Origin: Alteribacter natronophilus | Lineage (GTDB): Bacteria; Bacillota; Bacilli; Bacillales; Salisediminibacteriaceae | DNA: 64,000 bases | Direction: 5' to 3' | Assembly (NCBI RefSeq): GCF_006007885.1 | Contig: NZ_VCRO01000001.1 | Location: 1,116,001-1,180,000, forward strand | The notes under the pieces: generated by a model | Told to the model about the DNA's origin: nothing | Databases searched by the model: none | What the model saw: the letters and a program-made list of their open reading frames with translations, nothing else | Position numbers and translations under genes: made by a program | In this document: positions 18,628 through 27,658 of the stretch, piece by piece | How positions within the stretch are numbered: the stretch's first letter is position 1 | How the letters are laid out: each line of letters starts with the position of its first letter

Positions 18628-18861
18628 GCTGTTTTCGAAAAAATTGTTTATTTATGATGCTGCAGGCCGACGCTTTCCGCGGGCATCGCTTCAGCCGGGA
18701 GAAATTCCTGCTTCTTCCTCTGCCAGTTAAGCTTCGCAGTCGGGTACGTCGAAGCAACTCGAAGATTAATCACGGAGTAAACGCTCGTCGCTGGAGTCGC
18801 CGCCCTTCGCTCCATAATTAATTTGGTCAATAGCAACAATCTATACGAACAAAGCCATAAA
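18628..18861 (+). repeat. Dispersed repeat copy R2, long form
   Basis: Core CTGCAGGCCGACGCTTTCCG at 18660, right core GGAGTCGCCGCCCTTCGCTC, and right end CAACAATCTATACGAAC. Contains the internal GAAGC-rich module (about 18705-18790). Left terminal repeat is diverged. Confidence 0.85.
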
Positions 18862-18939
18862 TAAAGATTACAGAATTGCCCGGAAAATAAGTATGTGCTT
18901 CGCTGTACATATTATCCCCTTAATCAAAGCTCTCATTTA

Positions 18940-19003
18940 TTATGCGCTGCAGGCAGACGCTCTCTGCGGAAATCGGTTTGCTCCCTGTATTCGAAAACAG
19001 CAA
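18940..19003 (+). repeat. Truncated repeat remnant R2b
   Basis: Only the left core (GCGCTGCAGGCAGACGCTCT) and a scrap ending in TTCGAAAACAGC remain, about 90 bp after R2. Confidence 0.6.
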
Positions 19004-19006
19004 TTT

Positions 19007-19033
19007 AAAACACCGGCCCATGAAAGGCCGGTG
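19007..19033 (-). terminator. Terminator of the YtxH gene
   Basis: Minus strand CACCGGCC TTTCAT GGCCGGTG followed by TTTT. Confidence 0.88.
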
Positions 19034-19042
19034 CGTTAAGTA

Positions 19043-19486
19043 TTATTTGCTTTTCGCTTCAGAAGCTTCTTCCTTCAGTTTATCCCGAGTTTCCTCGATT
19101 TCCTGGATCACCTGCTTGGCCAGCTTTTCCCCTTCACCTTTTTCTTCCTCAACGAGATCCTTCACATCAGTGGAAAGCTCGTCCCCGAGGTCGGATGCCT
19201 TATCACCAAGACGGTTTGCTCTGTCTGCAACACGGCCCCACTGCTCACGGGCAGCTTCAGTCCACTCACCGGATTTCTCCTTTGCAAGCTGCGAGTACTC
19301 ATTTCCTTTTTCCTTCGCCGTATTGGTAAATTCGATTGTCCTGTCTTTCGCATTGGTCGCCTGCTTGTTAATGTCGGCACGAAGTTCCCTGCCTGATTTC
19401 GGTGCTGACAGCATTGCTGCCGACGCCCCGATAATGCTTCCTACTACTGCTCCGATAATGAAATCCTTGGTATCCATTTTGCTCAT
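19043..19486 (-). CDS. YtxH domain-containing protein
   Basis: 147 aa. N-terminal small-residue transmembrane segment DFIIGAVVGSIIGASAAMLSAPKSG is the YtxH hallmark; the rest is a charged helical tail resembling late-embryogenesis or apolipoprotein-like repeats (many Lys/Glu/Ala). Related B. subtilis proteins are general-stress proteins. ATG 19486 chosen with GGGAGG upstream. No partner gene in the operon. Confidence 0.88.
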   Translation of the reverse strand: MSKMDTKDFIIGAVVGSIIGASAAMLSAPKSGRELRADINKQATNAKDRTIEFTNTAKEKGNEYSQLAKEKSGEWTEAAREQWGRVADRANRLGDKASDLGDELSTDVKDLVEEEKGEGEKLAKQVIQEIEETRDKLKEEASEAKSK

Positions 19487-19962
19487 AACTAACATCCTCC
19501 CATTTCTTTGTAGTTACATTCACATTTAAAAAAGTCATTTAAGATTCCTTTACCTTAAATTCTACCCTGTTAAACATATTTCCTTCCTGATATACGGCAT
19601 AGTCCAAAAAGTTTTTCCTCCTGTTTCGGCACAGTTGACGGTTCTTTGACATCGCACTCAGTGCCCGAACGCATCCTGTGCCGGTTTATGTCACAAAATT
19701 GTCATAATAGAACGGTCCACTAAAAATCGGCCTCCGGCTATACTGAAAAGGCTGAATAAAACCGGGTCCCGGCAATGCCGGTTTCTTTTCCTGCTGCTCT
19801 ATTGGCACAAGTCCTGCAGTCCCTGCCCGAGAATTACCGCCATATAGAAACAATTCCTGCAGTTTTAATTTACAAAGCTTTCTATTCGGTCTATAATAAA
19901 GTGTATTCAATTATGCATACTAACATCAGCAGCTGCCAGCTACATAAAAGGAGGGATGCATC
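19487..19962. other. Intergenic region between divergent YtxH gene and yqgY
   Basis: No gene seen. A hairpin AAACCGG...CCGGTTT followed by CTTTT at 19759-19790 could be a leader structure or terminator of an unseen short transcript reading towards yqgY. Otherwise AT-rich promoter-type sequence. Confidence 0.4.
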
Positions 19963-20208
19963 GTGGAACGCATGTATCGTGTACTCGGTTTCTGGACAGG
20001 AATCTTTGCCGTTTTGTTTTTCGTAGGTTCTATGTACGAAATGGCGATGCTGTTCTTTGCACAGACGGGTGTATTTATTGCACTCAGCTATCTGAACCTG
20101 TCGGAACGTACGTACATCTATATCTTTGGAGCATACTTAACTGTGTTTTTCATCGGATTTACCTACTACACAACGTTCATCATGGTGCCCGGTCTTGGCG
20201 AGCACTAA
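19963..20208 (+). CDS. yqgY: DUF2626 family membrane protein YqgY
   Basis: 81 aa with two to three hydrophobic helices. Start MERMYRVLGFWTGIFAV is typical of the DUF2626 family found only in Bacillales; function unknown. GTG at 19963 has AAAGGAGGG at 7 nt. Confidence 0.92.
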   Translation: MERMYRVLGFWTGIFAVLFFVGSMYEMAMLFFAQTGVFIALSYLNLSERTYIYIFGAYLTVFFIGFTYYTTFIMVPGLGEH

Positions 20209-20231
20209 GGATCAGCGGTTACGATGCAAAA

Positions 20232-20261
20232 AGGACCCCGGCTTTCCTGCCGGGGTCTTTT
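20232..20261. terminator. Bidirectional terminator between yqgY and the methyltransferase gene
   Basis: AAAAAGGACCCCGGCTTTCC and its inverse CCGGGGTC with T runs on both strands. Confidence 0.9.
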
Positions 20262-20264
20262 TCG

Positions 20265-21461
20265 TTATTCTGTCATGCTTTTATCCTTTTTTAAGGAGTA
20301 TGGATCCTCTTTAAAATACGGCCAGCTTTTCTGCCCCGTGAGGTTCTTCGAATGAACATTCACTGAAAAGGCCCGGGCCGTACCGGCAGGAGCCGTGAGA
20401 GACGCTACAGCACGGTTCTGCCTGATTGCACCTGAAAAAGGATTACCAGCCCCGTCCGTCTGCTCCACAAAGGAAAGAATGCCCGCCTTTGTCAGAAATC
20501 TTCCCTGCTTTTCATTTATTTCGAGGTTCATATCATTATCTTTAAACAGACGGCAGACTGTATCCCAGTGCACGTGGGAGGTAAGATCCATTCCCCCCGG
20601 AAAAGCAAGGGGATCGGTTACCATTCTGTGTTCCCTGTAGCCCCTTAACGAGCCGTGCCGGAGCTCCGGGGAGACGAGTTCCTCTCCTGTATAGCCGTAA
20701 TCGACAGTAACAGTTACACCTCTTGCAAGCCAGTCACACACGCTGCTAATCCAGTCTTTGACTTCAGGGGCAATTTCTGTTCTGTGTCCTTCAGGCAGCT
20801 CGGGTCCGTATGTTTTCAGCCAGTCCAGAATCTCCCCGTTTACGCACGGCTTTTTCACTTCCTCAAACTGCCCCTCAGACCCTTCCGTTACAAAAGATTC
20901 GTGAATCACTCCGCCGATGTTTTCCACCACATGAACCGGGAAAGCATCGAGCAGCTCATTTGAGAATACGATTCCTTCAAGACCCGGAAACTGCTTTCTG
21001 CACTCCTCCGGATCACTGAAAATATATACTTTGTTTATGTGACCTGATAAATTCCGGTTCAGAAGCTCTCTATGGTGAGGGCTCTGCTCAATAACTGTAT
21101 ACGACATTTCCCGATAGAGATCCGGTTCATGCTTTTTCATGTAATCCAGAACACCCGATGCAAATGCCCCATCGCCCGCACCCCATTCGCAGACAGCCGG
21201 GCGAAGAGATTCTGTACGAATCACTCCTGCAAAAAAGCGGCCAAACGTCCACGCGAAAACCGGATGTACGTGAGGACTCGTGTAGAAATCCCCCCGGCTC
21301 CCGACTTTCACTCTGGGTTTTGTATAATATCCGCCCGTTTCATCGTAAAGAGCTTTTTCCATGAACCTGGCAAAACTGATTGCATTGTCACTGCTGTTTC
21401 TGATAAGAGAACGGATCGCCTCCAACTTCAGCACCCCCTGGATATTTATTCGCTGCGGCAT
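20265..21461 (-). CDS. Class I SAM-dependent methyltransferase, MidA/NDUFAF7-like (COG1565)
   Basis: Up to 398 aa. ISFARFMEKALYDETGGYYT and GRGDFYTSPHVHPVFAWTFG-like segments near the N-terminus and the SAM loop VCEWGAGDGAFA identify the family; mitochondrial relatives methylate an arginine of complex I, bacterial substrates are unknown. Start uncertain: ATG at 21461 (AAAGG upstream) or a TTG/GTG about 9-12 codons in next to CAGGGGGTG, which gives a more typical N-terminus. Not at this place in B. subtilis. Confidence 0.88.
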   Translation of the reverse strand: MPQRINIQGVLKLEAIRSLIRNSSDNAISFARFMEKALYDETGGYYTKPRVKVGSRGDFYTSPHVHPVFAWTFGRFFAGVIRTESLRPAVCEWGAGDGAFASGVLDYMKKHEPDLYREMSYTVIEQSPHHRELLNRNLSGHINKVYIFSDPEECRKQFPGLEGIVFSNELLDAFPVHVVENIGGVIHESFVTEGSEGQFEEVKKPCVNGEILDWLKTYGPELPEGHRTEIAPEVKDWISSVCDWLARGVTVTVDYGYTGEELVSPELRHGSLRGYREHRMVTDPLAFPGGMDLTSHVHWDTVCRLFKDNDMNLEINEKQGRFLTKAGILSFVEQTDGAGNPFSGAIRQNRAVASLTAPAGTARAFSVNVHSKNLTGQKSWPYFKEDPYSLKKDKSMTE

Positions 21462-21495
21462 AGGGGATTACCTTTGCAGTAAATTATTCAGACAT

Positions 21496-21527
21496 AAAAA
21501 AAAAGACGCTGCACGAGCAGGCAGCGC
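21496..21527 (-). terminator. Terminator of yqgX
   Basis: Minus strand CGCTGC CTGCTCGT GCAGCG followed by TCTTTTTTTTT. Confidence 0.88.
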
Positions 21528-21549
21528 CGCTATTTCATCTCTATTATCC

Positions 21550-22185
21550 CTAAAATCCATTCAGAAAGGGGTTCGTCTCTTTTTCTGTTCCAATCGTCGT
21601 TTCGGGCCCATGCCCGTTAGCAACCACCGTTTCGTCAGGAAGATCAAGGAGTTTAGTGTGAATGGAGTTCAGGAGCGTGTCATGATCACCGCCGGGGAGG
21701 TCCGTCCTGCCGATTCCACCCTGGAACAGCACATCGCCCGAAAAAATAACCCGGTTTTCCGGTGAATAAAAACTCAGGCTTCCCGGTGAGTGGCCGGGGG
21801 TCTCCAGCATGTCGAATTCAAACGGACCAAACGTAACCTTTCCTTCCCCGCTTAACGTACTGACCTCCCCGCTCACTGAAATTTCGGGAATGCCGGGAAA
21901 CAGAGCCGATCCGTTGCGGCCCGGGTCCTTCAGCCATTCAGCTTCCTTCTCATGAACATATACCGGTACACCAAGCTCCTTCTGAATAGCCTCAACGCCT
22001 CCGATGTGATCGAAATGTGCGTGAGTGAGCACCACGGCCCTGAGTGTAAGTTCCTCTTCTTTCAGCAGTGAAACCACTTTTTCCCCGTCACTGCCCGGAT
22101 CAAAGAAAACAGCTTCCTTTTCTTCATTATGTATAAGAAATCCATTGGTCTGGAGCGGTCCCAGAGGAATTCTTGTAACCTTCAT
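21550..22185 (-). CDS. yqgX: MBL-fold metallo-hydrolase YqgX (glyoxalase II-like)
   Basis: 211 aa. Zinc motif THAHFDHIGG (HxHxDH), later TPGHSPGS and SGDVLF ligands. This subfamily is often annotated hydroxyacylglutathione hydrolase, but Bacillaceae use bacillithiol and true substrates are unproven. ATG 22185 has AAGGAGG upstream; the 20 upstream codons are excluded. Confidence 0.94.
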   Translation of the reverse strand: MKVTRIPLGPLQTNGFLIHNEEKEAVFFDPGSDGEKVVSLLKEEELTLRAVVLTHAHFDHIGGVEAIQKELGVPVYVHEKEAEWLKDPGRNGSALFPGIPEISVSGEVSTLSGEGKVTFGPFEFDMLETPGHSPGSLSFYSPENRVIFSGDVLFQGGIGRTDLPGGDHDTLLNSIHTKLLDLPDETVVANGHGPETTIGTEKETNPFLNGF

Positions 22186-22358
22186 ATTACTACCTCCTTC
22201 ATCAGTCTTTTCATCATTGTACAACGGACAGACTGTCTTTTCCAAAGATTGCAGGTACTTCTCGACAAAAAGAAAAAAAACGAGTAAAATATAAATGCAC
22301 TCAGGTTATGCTATAATCAGATAAGGTATTTAAAGATTTACATATGTAAGGAGGCAAA

Positions 22359-22577
22359 ATGATGGAGAATCTGGTTACCCATATTACCAACATGACTTTC
22401 GCGACGATCTGCCTGCTCATCACGATCTTTTCCCTCTGGGGACTTTTTCGTGAATTCAAAAAGAAGAATTTCTTCGCGGTTGGATTCGCAGCCGTAACAG
22501 TTGCTGTATTCGGCTGGTTCTCGGTAATGTCACTATTTGCTTATATTACCCGCGGTGGTGGCGCAGCTATTATGTAA
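22359..22577 (+). CDS. yqgW: DUF2759 family membrane protein YqgW
   Basis: 72 aa with two transmembrane helices separated by REFKKKNF. AAGGAGG precedes two consecutive ATG codons at 4 and 7 nt; the second (22362) may be the true start. Divergent from yqgX. Function unknown. Confidence 0.88.
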   Translation: MMENLVTHITNMTFATICLLITIFSLWGLFREFKKKNFFAVGFAAVTVAVFGWFSVMSLFAYITRGGGAAIM

Positions 22578-22587
22578 GTCTACAGAA

Positions 22588-22623
22588 GATGTCTCAATGT
22601 TAACTCATTGAGGCATCTTTTTT
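22588..22623 (+). terminator. Terminator of yqgW
   Basis: AGATGTCTCAATG TTAA CTCATTGAGGCATCT followed by TTTTT. Confidence 0.93.
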
Positions 22624-22689
22624 ATCTGCATTTTTACGATCCTGCTCCGCTGTTTTCTGCACGGAGGATGCAGCATTTTCCGATCCACA

Positions 22690-22722
22690 TAAAACAGGGA
22701 TGCTCCCGCAGGAACATCCCTG
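22690..22722 (-). terminator. Terminator of yqgV
   Basis: Minus strand ACAGGGATG / CATCCCTGT stem followed by TTTT. Confidence 0.8.
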
Positions 22723-22732
22723 TATTAACCGC

Positions 22733-23041
22733 CTACCGGTTAACCTTCTCTTTTACGCTTTCTTCCTTATCCTCCATTGACTGCTGGCGGTCTCTTCTGT
22801 CATCAATCCGGATACTTGTCGAGACACGGTCAACTCCCTGCTTAAACGGCAGTTCGTGAACTTTCTCAAGTACTTCAAACAGAACCGGAAGCTCAGCATC
22901 AATGACTGTACTCATGGCATGCACCTTGTAGGTCAGTTTACCTTCATACTCTTTCAATACTTTTTCAATTTCCGCAATCTGATCTGACTCGCTCGTCGTG
23001 TTTTTCCCTACGGGAATGATCGACACATCTGCTGTGACCAT
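22733..23041 (-). CDS. yqgV: MTH1187 family thiamine-binding protein YqgV
   Basis: 102 aa ferredoxin-like fold. MVTADVSIIPVG start and the AMSTVIDAELPVLFEVLEKVH segment are typical; family members bind thiamine-type ligands and form tetramers. AAAGGAG precedes the ATG at 23041. Oddly, the frame stays open upstream into the damaged DUF1385 gene, with no stop between them. The tail after residue 88 is charged and variable. Confidence 0.9.
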   Translation of the reverse strand: MVTADVSIIPVGKNTTSESDQIAEIEKVLKEYEGKLTYKVHAMSTVIDAELPVLFEVLEKVHELPFKQGVDRVSTSIRIDDRRDRQQSMEDKEESVKEKVNR

Positions 23042-23801
23042 GTGTGATCGCTCCTTTCTTCTGGTAATGGTATTTCTCTTTTCCTTTACCTTGTGTGGAG
23101 ACTCTTTAAACGCCAGTCTTCTGTATGAACGGATTGCCGTTCTGAGATGCTGCTCATCAGGCTCGGAAGTTGTCACTTTCAGCTGGAGAAAACGCGAGAT
23201 TCCAAGGAAAAAACGGTGAAGAAAAGTATTACCGGTTCTATTAATCCACAGAGCAGCAAAAGGCATGCATAAAAGGGCTGCTGCAGCGCTGTAATCGACT
23301 GCGGAGGTAAAGGAAAAACCGTAAAGAATAAGTCCGGTCATTACGATGAAAAAGACCGCAAAAAACATCACAATTGCATTCGTTGAACAGTGCCTGTTCG
23401 TAATGTCCGCCTCTGCAATTTCCTTCCGCTTTGCCAGGCTGACCTTTCCCCTGTAGCTGAAAACCTTGTGTTCGGCCCCCGTGAAACTTTTTCAGTTCGC
23501 CGGGAAAATAAAAGTGAGTCCCGGCAGCAAATAAAATCAGTGTGCCTGCAGGAAGCAGGACGGGAACAGGTGCAAAAGGCGCCATCAGATAAGGTAAAGC
23601 AGCCAGTGCAATGAGGAGCCAGAGAGTCAGGTGATACCAGAGCGGCATCGCCCGGTATACCATCCAGGAAATGCGCAGCATGACGGGAAGTGACAGCGGT
23701 TTTACCCACGATCGAATGCGTCCGTTTTCGCGTACACCACAGGCTGCATAACGGCGGCCGATGAAGATCACACCCCTGTTAAAAGAAAGCCCCCGGATCA
23801 C
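23042..23801 (-). pseudogene. DUF1385 (YqhQ-like) membrane protein gene, frameshifted
   Basis: The 5' part reads MIRGLSFNRG... through FYFPGELKKFHG, then one extra base in a G5 run (plus-strand C5 at 23476-23480) throws the frame. Removing one G restores the DUF1385 hallmark HGAEHK and continues through NRHCSTNAIVMFFAV and two more membrane helices to TSEPDEQHLRTAIRSYRR. The restored frame then reads, with no stop, into yqgV. DUF1385 proteins have unknown roles. Could be decay or a sequencing error. The GTG start at 23801 follows the preceding gene closely. Confidence 0.7.
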
Positions 23802-23803
23802 CT

Positions 23804-24388
23804 CTATTCCCCTTCAGCTGAAAGAGTCGTCCGTCTGATAATCCAGTGCGGGATGTCCGGTGTAAAACTGACACGATCACCCGTCAGGGCATCCCCGTCA
23901 AACCCTTCATGCTCCACCCATGTGTGGGCATAGCGGATTTCTGCTTCATGGATATCAGCCTGTTCGTCAACATCGACTGTGACCGTTCCACGATTCCCGT
24001 AGGTGAGATTATCCTCCGAGCGGTTCGGAAACTCAAACAGCAGGCCGTCATCAGTGCTCCCGACAGCCTCAGCGGTATGAAGAATTTCATCACTCTGACC
24101 AAGTTCCACAACACCATCGAGTGCAGCCCCAGGCAGAACATTCCCCTCTTCGTCCAGCAGAACAACCTCTATGTAATCATCGCCGGCTATACCGTCAGAA
24201 GGCATCGCCTCCCAGTTCCATGAGCCGTGAACCTGGTTTTCAGGCATGTCGTACTCAATACTCAGTTCCGTATGACTTTCAAGCTGTTCGTTTGTAACTT
24301 CCTCTGTCTGCATAACCGTCAGCCAGCCGAACACAAACAGGCCGATCATTACAGACAACGGTAAAAAGATCACCATTTTGTTGCGCAC
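23804..24388 (-). CDS. Hypothetical membrane-anchored extracytoplasmic protein
   Basis: 194 aa. One N-terminal hydrophobic segment (MVIFLPLSVMIGLFVFGW) without lipobox, then an acidic, beta-rich soluble domain with no motif I recognise. GTG 24388 has AAAAAGGAG at 8 nt. First gene of a three-gene run with the DUF1385 gene and yqgV. The acidic composition (many Glu/Asp) is what one expects of an exposed protein in a halophile. Confidence 0.75.
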   Translation of the reverse strand: MRNKMVIFLPLSVMIGLFVFGWLTVMQTEEVTNEQLESHTELSIEYDMPENQVHGSWNWEAMPSDGIAGDDYIEVVLLDEEGNVLPGAALDGVVELGQSDEILHTAEAVGSTDDGLLFEFPNRSEDNLTYGNRGTVTVDVDEQADIHEAEIRYAHTWVEHEGFDGDALTGDRVSFTPDIPHWIIRRTTLSAEGE

Positions 24389-24645
24389 GTGTAAAACTCC
24401 TTTTTTATTTCTTCAGTAATGGATTTGTTTTTGGCACAGACAGTACTCCCTGGCTCCCGCATAGTAAGTTATCCGGCCTGAAAAGGAAGTATTTCAGGTT
24501 ATCAGGACCGTGTTTTTTCAGCTGATGCCTTTCATTATCATACGTCTTTTTATACTGCTTTTCCACCTGTTTGATGCGATCTGCAGTGCCATCCTTTTTT
24601 CCGCTCCCTTTTTCAGACTGACAGATCTGATTTTTTCCTCACATT

Positions 24646-24690
24646 AAAAAGAAGACAGAAACGCCGCCGCTTCTGCCTTCCTGTTTTATC
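24646..24690 (-). terminator. Terminator downstream of the malate transporter gene
   Basis: Minus strand GAAGGCAGAA ... TTCTGTCTTC stem with one G-T pair, then TTTTTAATG. It lies 370 bp past the transporter stop, with repeat R3 in between, so the mRNA may carry R3 in its 3' UTR. Confidence 0.65.
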
Positions 24691-24804
24691 ATTCTTCTGT
24701 ACAAACTGTTAAGCCGGCCTAGTCCGAAGGTCAATTGACCGGATGTCGGACGGCTATCCTGAAACAGATTATTAATAATGTGTATTCCCTTCCATCAGTT
24801 TTTA

Positions 24805-25024
24805 TTAGCTCCGCTGAACGCCAACCGCTCGCTTTCCGCGGCGGTGCCGGCGAGCCTCCGCGAGCTTCGCCCTGCGGGGTCTCGCCTGGCGAAAAGACTC
24901 CCTGCTTCTTCCACTGCAGGTGCAGCTCTGAAGCAGAATACGTCGAAGCACCTCGAAGTTAAAGCATGATGCGGATGCTCGCCACTGCCACAGGAGTCTC
25001 GCTACTGGCGTCAGCTACGCAAAA
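24805..25024 (+). repeat. Dispersed repeat copy R3, variant arms with internal module
   Basis: Arms are a variant type (CGCTCGCTTTCCGCGGCGGT, CGCCACTGCCACAGGAGTCTC) that resembles R14, but the internal GAAGC-rich module (24895-24985, with TCGAAGCACCTCGAAG) is that of R1, R2 and R5. Confidence 0.8.
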
Positions 25025-25059
25025 GATCGATTTACTGACTAAAAGGTATACTCATTTTA

Positions 25060-26385
25060 TTAAAAGAGGGTTATTAACAATCCTGCCATGAGCAGAATGA
25101 CAGCCCCGCCAAGACGGGAGGCAATCTGTGCAAACGGCATCAGCTGCATACGCTTCGCTGCAGAAAGTACAGCAACATCACCTGTTCCACCCATATTGGC
25201 CATACAGAGTCCTGCAGTAATACTCGATTCAATCGGGTAAAAGCCAACAAGCCGCCCAATAATACCTGCTCCAAGCATCGCTCCGCCAACAACCCCAAAG
25301 ACAATCAGCACATACTGGAGGGTCAGGGCATTCAGTACAGCTTCAAGATCTGTGTACGCAACCCCAATTCCGAAAAGAAGGGCAAGTGTGAATGTCTGGG
25401 CTACAAACTGATACCACTGGCTTGCCCCTTCAACAATAGAAGAAGGAAGCAGGTTCAGAATTTTCACTGCGGCTACCAGCAGGATCATAATTGCATACGG
25501 GTGAACCGGCAGAACAGCCCCAAGGAGGTGACCTGCTGTAAAAAACATCAGTGCAGCCAGCACACCGACACCGAGCTTTTTCAGATCGAATGTGGAAGTG
25601 GTTTTTGTTTCTTCAAAACCGTCCATCAGCTTTCCGTTGCCGGTAAGAGACGGTACACGCTGGCCAAGTTTATGGAGCATGCTTGCCAGCACAATGGCAA
25701 ATACGTTACCGAGAGCCAGTGCAGGGACGAGAATTGAAATATAGTAGCTTGCCGGCTGTCCAAGAAATTCTGAGTAAACCTGAGCCATCGGTACAGCTCC
25801 GGCACCCATACCGCCTCCCATAATTGGCAGCGTAATAACAAGAACGGCATCCTGAATTGTAAACCCGACGAGCTGCCCTATAAGAGCTGCGAGCAGGGCT
25901 GCCCCGATTATTGCACCGAAGATAGGTGCAAAGTAGCGAACGCCGATCTTAACGAGCATCTGCGAATTCATGCCGAGAATACTTCCTGTGATGAGTGCAG
26001 CAATATAGAAGTCCAGAAACCCGCCTGTTGTCATAAACCCATCAACCTGTGTCACAATGGTTTCCGGCAGAATGCCGCTGTATACAAGGTAGGCCGAACC
26101 GAAGATCGCCACGATTGCACCGCCCCCAAGGTATCCTTTCACGATAGGGGTACGGTCACCAATCCAGCCCAGGGCTTCCCCGATTACCATCATTACAAGC
26201 AGACTTCCAATCATCCCTGCAGGCAGTGCCTCCGTGAAGACTGCAGCAATCGTCAGTGCGAGTACGACTGCAAATACAGGTAAAGGAATATTAAAAACAG
26301 AAACATTCTTATTTTTCTTTGGATCCTCCGGTACTGTATGAAGGGGCTGGTTTTCGTTTTTCTCAGTTCGCTTAAGTGCCTCCAT
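25060..26385 (-). CDS. 2-hydroxycarboxylate (malate/citrate) sodium symporter, CimH/CitS family
   Basis: 441 aa, about 11 membrane segments. The two family GGxG reentrant motifs are present, GGGMGAG near residue 195 and NMGGTGDVAV near residue 400. 2HCT transporters import malate or citrate with Na+ or H+. ATG at 26385 lies inside the malic enzyme gene (14-nt overlap) with AAAGGGGGC upstream, so the two are co-translated. Context (malic enzyme, malate-type two-component system) favours malate. B. subtilis MaeN and CimH are the nearest named relatives. Confidence 0.93.
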   Translation of the reverse strand: MEALKRTEKNENQPLHTVPEDPKKNKNVSVFNIPLPVFAVVLALTIAAVFTEALPAGMIGSLLVMMVIGEALGWIGDRTPIVKGYLGGGAIVAIFGSAYLVYSGILPETIVTQVDGFMTTGGFLDFYIAALITGSILGMNSQMLVKIGVRYFAPIFGAIIGAALLAALIGQLVGFTIQDAVLVITLPIMGGGMGAGAVPMAQVYSEFLGQPASYYISILVPALALGNVFAIVLASMLHKLGQRVPSLTGNGKLMDGFEETKTTSTFDLKKLGVGVLAALMFFTAGHLLGAVLPVHPYAIMILLVAAVKILNLLPSSIVEGASQWYQFVAQTFTLALLFGIGVAYTDLEAVLNALTLQYVLIVFGVVGGAMLGAGIIGRLVGFYPIESSITAGLCMANMGGTGDVAVLSAAKRMQLMPFAQIASRLGGAVILLMAGLLITLF

Positions 26386-27553
26386 TCTGCTCAGCCCCCT
26401 TTTCCGCTGCGTGTCCAACTGCATCAGCCACTACCTCTGCCACACCTTTATTCAGCGGTCCCGGAATAATACAGGATGGTTTCAGCTCCTCATCCGGTAT
26501 CATTCCTGCAATCGCTTCTGCTGCCGCCAGTTTCATATTCTCCGTAATATCCGACACCCCTGCGTTTAAAGCCCCACGGAAGATACCCGGAAATGCAAGC
26601 AGGTTGTTAACCTGATTTGGAAAGTCCGATCTCCCAGTCGCCACAATCTCTGCTCCCGACTCATACGCATCTTTCGGGTAAATTTCCGGCTCGGGATTTG
26701 CCAGGGCAAAGATAATTGCACGCTCTGCCATACGCTTCACTTGTAACGGGCGAAGGGCACCTGCGGCCGAAACTCCTATAAATACATCTGTATCTTCAAT
26801 AACGTTATCGAGCGTGCCACGCTTATTTTTAAGATTGGTCCAGTGGGATATTTCTTCCTGACCGCTGTTCAGCCATGGCTCTCCACTTGCCACAATCCCT
26901 TCAAGGCTTACGAGAGTGATGTTTACAAAACCAGCACTCAGGAGCAGTTTTGCGATTGAGATACCCGCAGCTCCGGCACCGTTTATGACGATTTTCGTCT
27001 CTTTTCTTGATCTTCCTGTATACTTCAGGGCATTAATCAGACCTGCAAGCACCACAATTGCCGTGCCATGCTGATCATCATGAAAAACCGGGATGTCGAG
27101 TTCCTCTTTCAGCCGCTCTTCAATTTCAAAGCAGCGGGGCGCTGAAATGTCCTCCAGGTTAATACCTGCAAAAGTAGGTGCCAGCGATTTGATGATCTCG
27201 ATCAGCTTCTCGGGGTCCTTTTCATCCAGACAGATTGGAAACGCATTCAACCCTGCAAATTCCTTAAAAAGCATGCACTTGCCTTCCATTACCGGCATCG
27301 CAGCTTTCGGGCCAATATCCCCCAGTCCGAGAACAGCAGAACCATCTGTCACTACACCGATCATACTTCCCCGCGCAGTCAGCGTATTCACCTTCTCCGG
27401 CTCATTTTCAATTTCAAGACAAACATCCGCTACGCCCGGTGTATAGACGAGGCTTAAGTCTTCCATGCTCTGTGCAGACGCTCTGTTCGTCATTTCAATT
27501 TTTCCGTTTAATCGTTCATGTAACTTTACTGCTTCGCTTATATTTACTGTCAT
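26372..27553 (-). CDS. NAD(P)-dependent malic enzyme
   Basis: 393 aa, short bacterial type. Oxidatively decarboxylates malate to pyruvate. Seen: SLVYTPGVADVC near residue 40, the GSAVLGLGDIGPKAAMPVM-like substrate segment, FHDDQHGTAI with the metal-binding aspartates, and the Rossmann loop NGAGAAGISIA. ATG 27553 with GGAGGGG upstream. A CcpA-type site overlaps the leader. No phosphotransacetylase-like extension. Confidence 0.96.
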   Translation of the reverse strand: MTVNISEAVKLHERLNGKIEMTNRASAQSMEDLSLVYTPGVADVCLEIENEPEKVNTLTARGSMIGVVTDGSAVLGLGDIGPKAAMPVMEGKCMLFKEFAGLNAFPICLDEKDPEKLIEIIKSLAPTFAGINLEDISAPRCFEIEERLKEELDIPVFHDDQHGTAIVVLAGLINALKYTGRSRKETKIVINGAGAAGISIAKLLLSAGFVNITLVSLEGIVASGEPWLNSGQEEISHWTNLKNKRGTLDNVIEDTDVFIGVSAAGALRPLQVKRMAERAIIFALANPEPEIYPKDAYESGAEIVATGRSDFPNQVNNLLAFPGIFRGALNAGVSDITENMKLAAAEAIAGMIPDEELKPSCIIPGPLNKGVAEVVADAVGHAAEKGAEQNGGT

Positions 27554-27568
27554 TGTAGACCCCTCCAA

Positions 27569-27582
27569 AGAAAACGCTTCCA
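27569..27582 (-). promoter_or_regulatory. Candidate catabolite-responsive element (cre)
   Basis: Minus strand TGGAAGCGTTTTCT matches TGWAARCGYTWWCW at 13 of 14 positions and sits 16-29 nt upstream of the malic enzyme ATG. Repression by CcpA when preferred sugars are present is inferred. Confidence 0.6.
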
Positions 27583-27658
27583 AAATGGTTGTGGTTTCAC
27601 CTTAAGCTATTTCCTGAGAGGATCACAGTTTACGTAAATTAAAAATGCATTTTGTAAA

